Shown one piece after another: positions 23,670 through 33,985 of a stretch of 64,000 bases of DNA; within the stretch, counting starts at the first letter, position 1; each line of letters opens with the position of its first letter. The translations under genes were made by a program, and so were the position numbers. Origin of the DNA: Hypoxylon rubiginosum (taxonomy: Eukaryota; Ascomycota; Sordariomycetes; Xylariales; Hypoxylaceae). The notes below the pieces were generated by a model. The model saw only the letters and a program-made list of their open reading frames with translations, did not search any database and was not told the origin of the DNA. The DNA is taken from NCBI GenBank assembly GCA_902806565.1, contig CADCXA010000044.1, positions 310,001-374,000 on the forward strand. The letters are read 5' to 3'.

Positions 23670-26600
23670 ATGCCTTTGCTTAATCTCTTGCCGTCTTGGC
23701 CCACCAGGCCAAGGGCCCTGTCAACTCATTGGCTCTCTTCGATATTCGGCTCTTATTCAGTCATGAAGCCATCGTTGCCAAATCCGGAGTCGGGTGATCT
23801 CTGTCTCCAAGATATTCTGAGAACGAGGGCCGCATCAGGGAAAGGAGCAATCGTCTGCTACCCCCTTGGGGATACATCTGTCCCTAGACAGTTTTCCTAC
23901 CTAGAACTATACACCCAAGCTAGCCACTACAGTCAGATCCTCCGCGCTCTTCCCGGTTTCGCTGATGAGCAGCCGGTCCTCCTGCACTTGGATGAACACT
24001 GGGATACCATCGTTTGGTTCTGGGCTGTTCTCCTCGCCAACGGCTTGCCAGTACTCTCTTCACCGTTCAGCAACGTCGACGACCATCGGCGCCAGCACAT
24101 CCAGGGGCTATCGAATCTTCTTCAATCGCCCATATGCATCACTACGAGCAGATTATTAGACCTATTTGATGGGTCCCATACCTTGCAACTACACATGATT
24201 GAATCGCTATGCCCTGATTCATCTCAATCAGATCGACATGGACCAATACAAGGCCCTGGTAACCTACCATCGGGACTAGAAAGCCAAACTGGCCCCATCA
24301 GCTACAAAGGAGGCCGGTCCCTAGCCATGCTGATGTTGACATCAGGAAGCACGGGCAACGCCAAGGCCGTACGCCTCACCCACAAGCAAGTAGTCGCAGC
24401 CGTCGCCGGCAAGGCCTCGGTACGCCCGCTCCGTTGCGACGGGCCGTTTCTGAACTGGATCGGCCTCGACCACGTCGCCAGCCTCGTCGAGATCCACATC
24501 CAGGCGCTCTGGCTCGGCGCCGACCAGGTCCACGCGTGCGCCGCCGACGTCGTCTCGTCCCCGAGCGTCTTCCTCGACCTCCTCAGCCGGCACCGCGCGT
24601 GCCGCACCTTCGCGCCCAACTTCTTCCTCGGGCGGCTGGTATCGGCAGGGTCCGCCGCTCTCGACGACCTCGGGTGGGTAGTACACGATCGCGCGTGGGA
24701 CCTGTCGAGCCTGCAGGTCGTCGCGTCCGGGGGCGAGGCGAACAACGTCGAGACTTGCGTGGCTGCGTCTAAGCTGTTCGAGAAGTTCGGCGCGCGCCGC
24801 GACGTCGTCACGCCCGGGTTCGGGATGACGGAGACCTGCGCCGGTGCCATCTTCAACCTCGCGTGCCCGGACTACGACGCTGAACGCGGCTATGCCGTAG
24901 CCTGTCTGGGCAAGTGCATGGAGGGAATTGAGATGCGCGTCGTCGTCGGCGCGAGTTTGGCAGTCGCGGATGAGCCGGGGGATTTGGAGGTACGGGGTGG
25001 CGTGGTCTTCGATGGCTATTATCGCAATCCGAGGGCTACCGCGGACGCTTTCCCGTCGCACGACGGATGGTTCCGTACTGGAGATCAAGCTTACATCAAC
25101 TCGGACGGCAACCTGTGTCTCATCGGCCGGAAAAGGGAGGTCATAAATATCAATGGCATTAAGATTGCTGTGGTAGATATTGATTCGCTGCTGGATCGGG
25201 CACTCGGTGATAGGGTATCCCGTTTTGTGGTGTTTCCATCCAGGGCTGCACACACTGAGCAGATCACCATTAGCTACATTCCCAAAGGATGGCCACATAC
25301 CGCCAAGGAGATGGCTGAGATAGAGGAATTGGCAGCTCAAGCATGCATGACCAGCGTCTCTGCTCGTCCATTGGTCTTCTCTCTAAGGGAGTCCTCATTA
25401 CCGCTATTGCCTACGTCAGCTTTGGGGAAGATATCACGGGCCAAGATGAGCTCCTTATTCGAAGCAGGCCTTTTCAACGAAGACCTTATCTTACATATGC
25501 AATGCCTTGATGCCTACAAGAAGGAAAACCAAAGAACGTCGTCGATGGTCGTTGCAACCAAAGCCGAGGCCCTCCTTATCGATGATTTCGCAAAGACTCT
25601 TGGCACCAGCCCTGACATGATAGGGCCGGAAACGCAAGTTTTTGAGCTAGGCTTTACGTCTATGGACCTGATCCGATTGAAGCGTCGCATCGACACTCGC
25701 CTTGGGATCACAGTGCCAGTCATCACGCTCATAAGAAACCCCACGGCCCGGTTACTGGCGGTGGCTCTAGATTCTAAGCTTCATTCGGCTGACCAGCCAG
25801 AACAAACAGAGACGGTCGATTACGATCCAGTGGTAACCTTCAAATCTAGCGGCACAAAGACACCACTCTGGCTTATCCACCCGGGAGTCGGCGAAGTTCT
25901 AGTCTTTGTCGGTCTGGCACAACATCTCGCCGACGACGACCGGCCAATCTACGCCCTTCGCGCAAGGGGCTTCGAGCCGGGTCAGACGCGATTCTCCTGC
26001 ATTACCGAGGCCGTCGACACGTACGTCCATGCCATTCAGCAGCGGCAGCCGCAAGGGCCGTACGCGCTGGCCGGCTATAGCTACGGCGCAATGCTCGCGT
26101 TCGAGACGGCCAAGCGGCTAGACGCCGCCGCCGCCGCCGCGGAAACAGGCGCAGCGGGGAATGGCGCAGTGAGGTTCCTCGGCAGCTTCAACCTGCCGCC
26201 GCATATCAAGACGCGCATGCGCCAGCTGAGCTGGAACATGTGCCTCCTACATCTAACACAGTTCCTCGGGCTGACGACCGAAGACGCCGTCGAGGCCATG
26301 GAGCACGAGCACGAGCACGAGCGATCCGGGTTCCGGGCAGCATCCCACAGCGACGCGCTAGCACGGGTCGTCGCCGCTGCGGACAGCGTGCGCACGGAGG
26401 AGCTAGGGCTCGACGGCGCGGCGCTGGCGCGCTGGGCGGACGTGGCGTACGGGCTGCAGAGCATGGCGGCGGAGTACGAGCCGGCGGGGTCGGTAGGCGG
26501 CATCGACGTGTTCCACGCCGCCCCGCTCAAGGGCGCGGCCGCGTCGAGGGAGGCGTGGGTGCGCGAGCACCTGGGCAGGTGGCGGGACTTCTCCGGGACC

Positions 26601-26711
26601 GAGCCCAGGGTCCACGCCGTGGGGGGCGCGCACTACACCCTCATTGGGCCGGAGCACGTCGTGGGATTCGCGGCTACGCTCAGGGCGGCTTTGGCTGCTC
26701 GGGGGATTTAG
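23670..26711 (+). CDS. NRPS-like synthetase, A-T-TE (aryl-acid dimerising type)
   Basis: One uninterrupted 1013-aa ORF with three domains and no condensation domain. The adenylation domain (about 40-600) shows LTSGSTGNAKAV near 223, FGMTETCAG near 384, GWFRTGD near 466 and GRKREVININGIKI near 486. The carrier domain has LGFTSMDL, with the phosphopantetheine Ser near 664. The thioesterase has GYSYG at about 802-806 with the nucleophile Ser, and a likely His in GGAHYTL near 985. This A-T-TE order is that of atromentin, microperfuranone, aspulvinone and terrequinone-core synthetases, which couple two aryl-pyruvate units. It is somewhat longer than those I recall (about 900-950 aa); an internal Met at 23763 is an alternative start. 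It would be the core enzyme of the cluster. The exact monomer and the product class cannot be read off here. Confidence 0.9.
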   Translation: MPLLNLLPSWPTRPRALSTHWLSSIFGSYSVMKPSLPNPESGDLCLQDILRTRAASGKGAIVCYPLGDTSVPRQFSYLELYTQASHYSQILRALPGFADEQPVLLHLDEHWDTIVWFWAVLLANGLPVLSSPFSNVDDHRRQHIQGLSNLLQSPICITTSRLLDLFDGSHTLQLHMIESLCPDSSQSDRHGPIQGPGNLPSGLESQTGPISYKGGRSLAMLMLTSGSTGNAKAVRLTHKQVVAAVAGKASVRPLRCDGPFLNWIGLDHVASLVEIHIQALWLGADQVHACAADVVSSPSVFLDLLSRHRACRTFAPNFFLGRLVSAGSAALDDLGWVVHDRAWDLSSLQVVASGGEANNVETCVAASKLFEKFGARRDVVTPGFGMTETCAGAIFNLACPDYDAERGYAVACLGKCMEGIEMRVVVGASLAVADEPGDLEVRGGVVFDGYYRNPRATADAFPSHDGWFRTGDQAYINSDGNLCLIGRKREVININGIKIAVVDIDSLLDRALGDRVSRFVVFPSRAAHTEQITISYIPKGWPHTAKEMAEIEELAAQACMTSVSARPLVFSLRESSLPLLPTSALGKISRAKMSSLFEAGLFNEDLILHMQCLDAYKKENQRTSSMVVATKAEALLIDDFAKTLGTSPDMIGPETQVFELGFTSMDLIRLKRRIDTRLGITVPVITLIRNPTARLLAVALDSKLHSADQPEQTETVDYDPVVTFKSSGTKTPLWLIHPGVGEVLVFVGLAQHLADDDRPIYALRARGFEPGQTRFSCITEAVDTYVHAIQQRQPQGPYALAGYSYGAMLAFETAKRLDAAAAAAETGAAGNGAVRFLGSFNLPPHIKTRMRQLSWNMCLLHLTQFLGLTTEDAVEAMEHEHEHERSGFRAASHSDALARVVAAADSVRTEELGLDGAALARWADVAYGLQSMAAEYEPAGSVGGIDVFHAAPLKGAAASREAWVREHLGRWRDFSGTEPRVHAVGGAHYTLIGPEHVVGFAATLRAALAARGI

Positions 26712-26834
26712 CGAAGTTTTTGTGTATGTAGCATATGGGTTCCTGTTTGTTGAAATCGGCCGGGATTCGGATTTAGGTTAGTAATTAAGGGCGTGACTGG
26801 TTTCTAGGAGGTAGTTGGTCCACGAATTTAGGGT

Positions 26835-27352
26835 GGACCATAAGAACCAAAACCGCCAACCCCGCCAATTCCAAAAGGTCCGTATTTTTATTCCTGAATA
26901 CTGTGGTTTTAGCACCGTATTTACCCTATAATTACAGGGCTGAGGCCCTGTAATATAGGTCCTGGAGGTCTGTATATTTATTCCTTGGACACTGTGGTGC
27001 TAGCACTGCTTATGCCCTGTAATTTACAGCGCACATGCCTTATAAGGCACCTGGATTTTCAAAATTATCCGCTGTATTTACAGCGTATTATAGGGCGTAT
27101 ATCACTGTAATTAAATGACAGGGCTGTAAAATGACAGGGCTGTATATAATAAGCAACAGGGCTGTAAAATCAGCTACAGGGCTGTATATAGTGCTAAGAC
27201 CACAGTGTGTAAGGAATAAAAATACGGCCTACGTTACAGGGCCTTTGCCCTATAATTATAGGGCAAATACGGTGCTAAGACCACAGTGCCCTTTAATAAA
27301 AATACGGACCTTTTGGAATTGGCGGGGTTGGCGGTTTTTGGTCTTATGGTCC
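26835..27352. mobile_element. Foldback/MITE-like element with nested inverted repeats
   Basis: The ends GGACCATAAG (26835) and CTTATGGTCC (ending 27352) are inverted copies, and similarity continues inward for over 100 bp: the GCCAACCCCGCCAATTCC block, GGTCCGTATTTTTATT, a CTGTGGT..TAGCACCGTATTT block and a CCCTATAATTA palindrome. A second, more diverged copy of the arm lies inside each end (about 26967-27020 on the left, about 27180-27230 on the right). The centre holds four ACAGGGCTGTA words (27115-27190). There is no ORF for a transposase. This is a non-autonomous element sitting between the NRPS-like gene and the second methyltransferase. A target-site duplication was not clear. Confidence 0.8.
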
Positions 27353-28179
27353 GCTGTCGAATTACATACATGTGTTAAGAATGCAATCAGAGGTCTTACG
27401 ATGCAGTTGACGTGTGTGCAAACCGACTGATTCGCGAGGATTACCGTACCCTGCTTAGCGTATACTAGAGCTACCCCCTGGCCGTGCTTTATGCACTGGC
27501 ATCTAGACCTTGTCCGTCCCAAATATCTGGTAACCCTGGTCCTAGCTTAAAGGAGGCGCTTAGCATGGTACCATTCTGCGGGGACACGGGGACATAAATG
27601 CCGCGGAGAACGCCAAGGGAGTCTTCGGCACTGTGCAGGTCTTCAGCCCCCAATTGTCTCAGTCCCCCAACGGACCGTTTTAAATATCAAGGGTAAGTGC
27701 CAGGACCAACGCGTCCTGCGCTACATGTCCCTAGCAGCCCTAGGTATATCGAGTGTATGATAGTGCCTGGTAGCAAAGTTACGTCAGTCGGCTTTGGTAG
27801 GATGGGTGGGTTCGACTGAATCCCACGAAATGGGACGGCACCCGTTATTTGCAATCGTATCAAGCTTTAGGCAGACTTGAAGATCTACCGCTACAGCAGC
27901 TTCAGCTATAAATATACCCCTGAGTAGGTGGTCTAGTGGCCTGATCGACAGTAGAGTCGTCATTCGCCGACTTTGCCCTTCTACGTCGTCCCCTGCAGAG
28001 CTCTCTATCACACCTTATACGAGTTAATACATACAGCCACTTCCAGGTTCGCATGTCTAGGCTGGATCCTATAATCTAGGTACATTCTGTGTATTCAAAA
28101 GGACTTCAAGCTAGTGTAGTCGTCACGATAGTCAATAACAGCTGGCCCAAAGAATAGCATCACATCAAACCAGGCCAAA
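27353..28179. other. Intergenic region upstream of the second O-methyltransferase
   Basis: About 830 bp with no supported ORF (27784-28011 on minus lacks any recognisable motif). It presumably contains the promoter of the next gene. CCTAGGTA-like words occur near 28073. Confidence 0.45.
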
Positions 28180-29596
28180 ATGGATGTAGCTCTTGACCAA
28201 ATCAAGCAGTTGGCGGCGGCAGCTGACGAGGCAACTCGTCGACAGCTCATGAGCTCTCTAAACAAGCTCATTCTCTCGCTGGAGAGCCCGAACGACACTG
28301 TTCACAGATACGGACACATGGTTAGTTCTCGCAAAGATTCTTCAACATTGTACAGAAGCTAACTCGGCTTCGCAGAACCTGCAGACAGCCAACATCAAGA
28401 TAGGCTTTGACTTGGGACTTTTCAAGTTATTGTCCGAAGCTACTGGCCCGGTGACGGTGGAAGAAATCGCACAGAAGACCGGCGCCGAGTCTCAGTTAAT
28501 TCGTATGATGGTAGTTCTGCCCTTTTACCAAGTCGTTGCTAAACGGCCGTGCAGATAGGCTTTTGAGATATCTTGCGGCCATTGACGCAGTAGCTGAGGT
28601 TTCAGCCAATCGATACGCTGCCAATAATGTCACAAAAAACCTCACGGAGAAGGTTGTCGAGGCGGGCTTAGGCCATTAGTAAGTGTTTAAGGAAGCAAAC
28701 CACCTAAATACTCCAGATTAAAAACATGCCCCTGACATACACTTAGCTTCTACACGGCTGGCCCCCAGTACGAAGCACTTCCGGCCTTCTTAAAAAGGAC
28801 GGGATACAAGAATCCCGTTGACGAACAGCACACGGCATTTCAGGATGCGTGGAAGACGCCGCTGCACGCGTTCGAGTGGTTCGGCGAGAACCCCGGACAC
28901 CTGGCTTATTTCAACGACTACATGGCCCTCCGTCGCCAGCCCAAGCTCTCGTGGCTTTCAGTATATCCCGTGGTCAATGATGTCAAGGGATGGGACGCGA
29001 AGGACAACAGCAGGGCCATCTACGTCAACATCGGCGGCGGCATCGGGCACCAGTGCAAGCAGTTCAAGGAGAAGTATCCGGACATTCCAGGGAGGGTGAT
29101 CCTGCAGGATCTCCCGCATTCGATCGCCGAGGCACTGCCGACTCCGGGGGTGGAGAACATGGAGCACAACTTCTTCCAGCCGCAACCGATCAAGGGTGAA
29201 TGCCGTCGCAACCTTTTCCTGTTTGTGCGTAGTTAGGGGGACAATTACGGCTAACATATTGTTTTTTACGCGCCAGATGCCAAGTTCTACTTCATGCGAG
29301 GCGTCCTCCACGACCACCCGCCGCACAAGGTCCGCACGATCCTCGAGCAGACCAAGGCAGCCATGGGGCCGGAATCGACCTTGTTGATCGACGAGATGAT
29401 CCTGCCGGAGACGGGGGTGAATCTCATGGCCGCGTCCATCGACATGACGATGCTCACAGCCCTGGCGGGTATGGAACGCACGGAGGCGCAGTGGCGCGAG
29501 GTTCTTGCGGAGGTTGGGCTCGAACTGGTGGAGACCTTTGTGTACAGCCCGCTACATTACGAGGGGGTGATGCAGGTGAGGCTGCCGAGGGCGTGA
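28180..29596 (+). CDS. SAM-dependent O-methyltransferase (cluster, second)
   Basis: Five exons (28180-28320, 28376-28502, 28555-28678, 28747-29195, 29277-29596) give about 386 aa with all phases consistent. The winged-helix part is seen in VTVEEIAQKTGAESQLI. SAM motif I is YVNIGGGIGHQCKQF, in which VD of the usual VDVGGG is VN. The catalytic-base motif is FYFMRGVLHDHPPHKV, with His followed by Asp-His. ESTLLIDEMILPETG is the usual post-catalytic strand. The C-terminus resembles many fungal polyketide and aromatic O-methyltransferases. It is the second methyltransferase of the cluster, probably acting on a different hydroxyl. Introns are 52-81 bp, typical of filamentous fungi. It lies just downstream of the foldback element. 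Confidence 0.92.
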
Positions 29597-31062
29597 CTTG
29601 TTTAATGTTAGCACTGTAATGCGTGTGGCATATGTAGTATTATAGATAGCCAACGGTTTCGGAATCAGGATAAACTATTAGAATCAGGGTCTAATATCAT
29701 CGATGCATCTATGATTGTGCCAACGTGCGTGGGGGACACGTACCTCTTAGGTAGGACTTGAAACTGGTCAGCCCCAACACGACAGATCGGCGATGGTAAA
29801 CGGCAATGGTGATCAGCTTAATGGGTTGCATTACGCAATCAGTGTATAGAATACGTCAATTAAGGACTAAACGGTACTTACAATCGCTCTTCGCTTTTCA
29901 ATATCTTCCAGTATGGACTGATGTGACGACTTCGGCGTCCGATTCTCACATCCTACCTCGCTTCCAAGTTTCCAACTCGGCTCCTACAACAGGTGCCGGC
30001 GGATATACCAGAAGTGAATATGATATCTGACATCGTTCGGCACACCAATCGGTCAATAGCACCGCCCCCAACTATCCGGCATCCTACCGTTTCTTCAACA
30101 ACACTGTAAACGAATGTCGCTTAAGCGCCCAGTCGGGCTACATATTGCGCCTCAGACTACCTCTGATGTAACCCCTTGGGAACCAATGATCAAACCTACC
30201 CACCAACAGAACCTGCGAGATTTGCGCTGTAGGACTACATATGTATGTATATCGTGGCAAGCGACCAGTTTCATTAATGAACACGAGCAAGGGTTGCATG
30301 GCCGCCGAAATACCACATGACCCTGCGTGCGACCTTGGACTCGGCCGACCTGACCTACCTGGTAGGAACAGTTATCCAACCAGACTTCATCTGAAAAAGC
30401 TTGACCTGCACGGACGGCATCGAAGGATGGCATAGTTGAAATAATTCCCGGGCGGAAGGGTGGGACGATATGTAGGACTGCAAGGGTGCCGTTGCTTGTG
30501 CCGCATCGCTTAGGCACCTACCCATGCATCGCGCCACGTTTTTATGTTGATGGCTAATGTAATATCTTCGTATCCGTTTCTTAAAGCCTTTATTCACTAA
30601 AGAGCAATATCGTCCAATAAAAGGGGTATCCTCTTACAAGGTTTAACATCGGATTCGTACCCCTTAACCAGGAATGCGATTTTACTCCTTGGCTTTCCGG
30701 CCATAAACGCAAGACGTTGGTTCAGCTCTGTAAAAGCCACCTAGGACCGGCATAGCGTAGTTATTTTTATATTTCGTCTAAGAGTTCTGTAGGTAACTGG
30801 ATGAATCATACGAACGTTTGAGGTCGACGGGACTTATGAATGGTGTAAAGTCATGGTTTAGCAGACCTTTCGAGCCACATTCACCTTGTAACCTAGAAGC
30901 ATCAGTCTACCTAGGTACATAAGAATGGAAGCCATACAGATGACCTAGCTTATCTCTCTCCTTATAGTAGTGATATCGTGACACATTGTGTTCAAGGTTG
31001 CGCGTATCTTAGTATCTTAGGTAGTCTATACCGACAGTTTCAACAACTAGGAGGCGAGCATC
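29597..31062. other. 1.5 kb intergenic region within the cluster
   Basis: No ORF here has recognisable motifs or splice support. Palindromic CCTAGGTA words occur near 30908. The final part should contain the promoter of the P450 gene. Short ORFs at 29806-30030 and 30152-30597 were considered and not accepted. Confidence 0.45.
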
Positions 31063-32802
31063 ATGGACACAATCAACTCCTCACGAACTACATCTCAAAG
31101 CGCTGGCATTCCATTGTTAGAAGGGAATCTCACCATGCCGTGGATAGCCCACCTACCGCCCTTAGCTCTCGCAATAGCCGGTCTTCTTCTCCTCCGGGCC
31201 CTAGTTATGATCACACGGAGTAAACCACCACACCACGAACTGTGGGACAAGATCGACACCGTAGGCGTCCGGCCCGGCGGCGGCACCCTGTCGTGGGCCC
31301 TCGCCATCGCCCGGTCGGTGACGTCGATGCAGGAGACGATGCGCGAGGGCTACGACAGGTCCTCTAGGCAGGGCCGGCCGTTCGCGCTCCCCACCATGTG
31401 GACGGGCGGCGCCCTCGTCGTGCTGCCGCCCGCGATGCTGCACCTCCTCGGCCGCCCGCGCGACGAGCTGTCCAGCTTCGCCGCCCTGCTCGACAACGCC
31501 CAGTTCCGGTACCTGATGACGGACCGCGACGTCTGGGCCAACACCATCCACTTCGACGTCGTCCGCCGGGACCTGGCCCCCAGGAACGTGGGCGCCCTCG
31601 CCGGCGTCGTCGCCGGGGAGTGGGACGCGGCGTTCCGGTCGTGCTGGGGCGGTGAGGGGGAGGGGGAGGGGGAGGTCGTTAATGCTTGGGACTCTATGGT
31701 GCGTATTATCGCGCGGGCGGCCTTGCGTATCATGGTCGGCCTGCCTGGGTGTAGGGACGAGAACTATTTAAAGCAGTCGAGACTATATGCCAATGCGGTC
31801 TTGGTAGATGCCTGTTTTATAAACTGCCTACCTCCCGCGATAAGGCCTATAGTAGGGCCCTTGATAGCATTGCGGGCTAGATACCACCAACGGCAGTTGA
31901 TGAAGATCTTGGCGCCTATGGTAGAGGAGAAGATGCGGCATTATGAGAACAAAGAAGCCCAAGACGACGGCCCGGTATGTCCAGCCCTTGTTTCCAACCC
32001 ACCCGATCTCTATTGCGATATTTAGTGCTAACGATTTTCCTACTTCTAGGGTGATGTGATCCAGTGGCTAATTCGCGTAGCCAAGAGCCACGGCCCCGAA
32101 CAGATGACCGCAAACAAGATAGCCATGCGCGTCCTTGCCCTCACATCCATGTTTGTCTTCGCCATCGGCTGGGTCTTTGCCCACGCCGTGCTAGATATCT
32201 ACTGCAGCCCATCCCGCGACGAGTTCGTCAGCACCCTCGAGGCCGAATGCCGCCGGGTCTCGGTCGAGCACCAAGGCCTGTCGACTAAGGAGGCGATCGA
32301 CGCCCTCTACAATGTCGACTCCGCCGTGCGCGAGTCCATGCGCCTTAACGACGTGATGGTGCATCTACTCCCCCTAGACGTCGTTTCGGGCGACGCAATC
32401 GACCTTGGCGAGGGCCGCCGAATCACCGCCGGGTCGGGCATACGAACCGTCTTTCCAGCACAAATGATTCATATGGATCCCGCTATATACCGTAATCCAG
32501 AGCAGTTTGACGCCTTCCGGTTCTCGCGTGAGTTTGACGGACCACGGCAGACCGGCCCTCGGCAGGCGGGCAAGAGGCAGCAGCTGATGACTACCGTAAG
32601 CACTTCGTTTCTCCCCTTCGGCTACGGCCGGCATGCCTGTCCGGGACGGTGGTTCGTGGCCCAGATGGTGAAACAGGCGCTTGCTCATGTGCTCCTCAAC
32701 TATGACGTCGAGGTCACGAAGAGGCCTGGAAAGAGGACGTCGATGCTTAACTTCATGCTTCCACCACAAAGTGCTGAAATGCGTGTACGTCGGAAGGCAT
32801 AG
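31063..32802 (+). CDS. Cytochrome P450 monooxygenase with atypical I-helix (cluster)
   Basis: Two exons (31063-31974, 32050-32802) give about 554 aa. One N-terminal hydrophobic segment (LPPLALAIAGLLLLRALVMI, about residues 29-48) should anchor it in the ER. ExxR is in VRESMRL near 397. The haem loop FGYGRHACPGR lies near 493-503 with the Cys ligand. The predicted I-helix reads LALTSMFVFAIGWVFAHAVLD. At the place where relatives with FASIHTTS carry the oxygen-activating acid/alcohol or HTT residues, it has FAI, so the usual Thr is absent. The overall pattern recalls fungal ent-kaurene-oxidase-like and polyketide-tailoring P450s. A second Met at 31135 (MPWIAHL) is a possible start. It converges on the NmrA-like gene. 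A Gly-Glu repeat near residue 200 is encoded by a GAGGGG array. Confidence 0.9.
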
Positions 32803-33055
32803 GTCGAGAGAGTATCACCTGGGGTCTCTTTTTATGTATAACTTATCTAGATCGGCATATTTAGGTGCTAGCGCCCTGTATTAATATGTACATTAAATGT
32901 ATCATACAGTTGTCACTATGATGATTACCAGGTAGGATAAGGTGAGACGTAAATCTACCTGTCTACAAGTGCACGTAACGTGTATATTGAATGATTCCAG
33001 TGCATGATTCCATTGTTGTTCTCATATAATGAGCTGAACCTATCAATAACACACT

Positions 33056-33985
33056 TCACGGGTAGGTCTTCTTCACACCCTCCTTCTCCCTCTCCAGGAA
33101 ATCCCTAAAAGGCGTAGGCCGTATCGCCGACGTGATCTCGTCCATATCAATGTACTTGGACATGTACCTCATAGATACTTGCGAGTTGGTAAACACGTTC
33201 GAGTTCTTCTGCTTCTCGGCAATTTCCTCATCCGTCATGAACACCGCCCCGAGCGACCGCCCCGCCGCCCGCCCCAGCAGCGTCAGCGTCTCCTGCACCG
33301 TCAGCATCTCGCTCGCCAGCCCGACGGCACGGTCGTGAAACCTCGCCGGGTGCCGAAACGCCGCGACGGCAAGCGCCGCAATATCGGCATGGTCGATTAG
33401 AGCAAGGGGCGCCTCGGGCGCCATCGCCGTGGTCCAGGTGCCCTTGTCCCTAGGCTCGGGGTACCGCGCGACCTTGGGCTCGAGGAAATTCGCCATGAAG
33501 AACGCAGGCCGCAGGAAGGTCCAATGTTCGAAACCACCATTCCGGACTGCTTCTTCCACGCCTTTTTTGCCCGCCAGGTGCTGGGCCATGAACGAATTGG
33601 GGGCGACTTGTTCCTTCGCCTCGTCTAGCGTGAACACGCCCAGGGACGTCGACGCGATGACCTGGCGCACGCCCGCGGCCTTGGCGATCTTGACGATACC
33701 TTCCGCCTGCCGCCGCTCGCGATCCATGTCGCTGAAGTCGGGGAGCAAACAGAGGAAAAGCTTGTCGCAGCCGGCCATGGCGGACGCGAGTGCGGCGCTG
33801 TCGTCCCAGTCTCCTTGTGTGACATGCACGCCAACCGCCTTGAGGGATTGCGCAGCGGGAGACGTGAGATTGCGGACGGTCGCGTGGACCGCCCAGTCCA
33901 GCTCCCGGAGCTGGCGGGCTAGGGCTCCGCCTTGGCTGCCGGTGGCACCGCAGACGAAGACGGAGGGATTTGTGGAGGCAGACAT
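33056..33985 (-). CDS. NmrA-like NAD(P)-binding protein (cluster)
   Basis: A single-exon gene of 309 aa with an atypical short-chain dehydrogenase fold. The Rossmann dinucleotide motif GATGSQGG lies at about residues 13-20, then TVRN (a likely NADP phosphate contact) and GDWDD. The YxxxK catalytic pair of classical SDRs is not evident. The later part carries FLRPAFFMANFLE and a C-terminal substrate-like region. NmrA-family proteins are either redox-sensing regulators or real reductases (isoflavone-reductase-like), and in metabolite clusters both roles are known. It lies tail to tail with the P450 (254 bp between stop codons) and about 1.1 kb head to head from the MFS gene. Which role applies here cannot be decided from sequence. 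Confidence 0.88.
   Translation of the reverse strand: MSASTNPSVFVCGATGSQGGALARQLRELDWAVHATVRNLTSPAAQSLKAVGVHVTQGDWDDSAALASAMAGCDKLFLCLLPDFSDMDRERRQAEGIVKIAKAAGVRQVIASTSLGVFTLDEAKEQVAPNSFMAQHLAGKKGVEEAVRNGGFEHWTFLRPAFFMANFLEPKVARYPEPRDKGTWTTAMAPEAPLALIDHADIAALAVAAFRHPARFHDRAVGLASEMLTVQETLTLLGRAAGRSLGAVFMTDEEIAEKQKNSNVFTNSQVSMRYMSKYIDMDEITSAIRPTPFRDFLEREKEGVKKTYP

Noticed and set aside
27115..27190. ACAGGGCTGTA repeats as a CRISPR-like array
   Set aside because: Spacing is irregular and short, the words lie in the centre of a foldback element, and the genome is eukaryotic.
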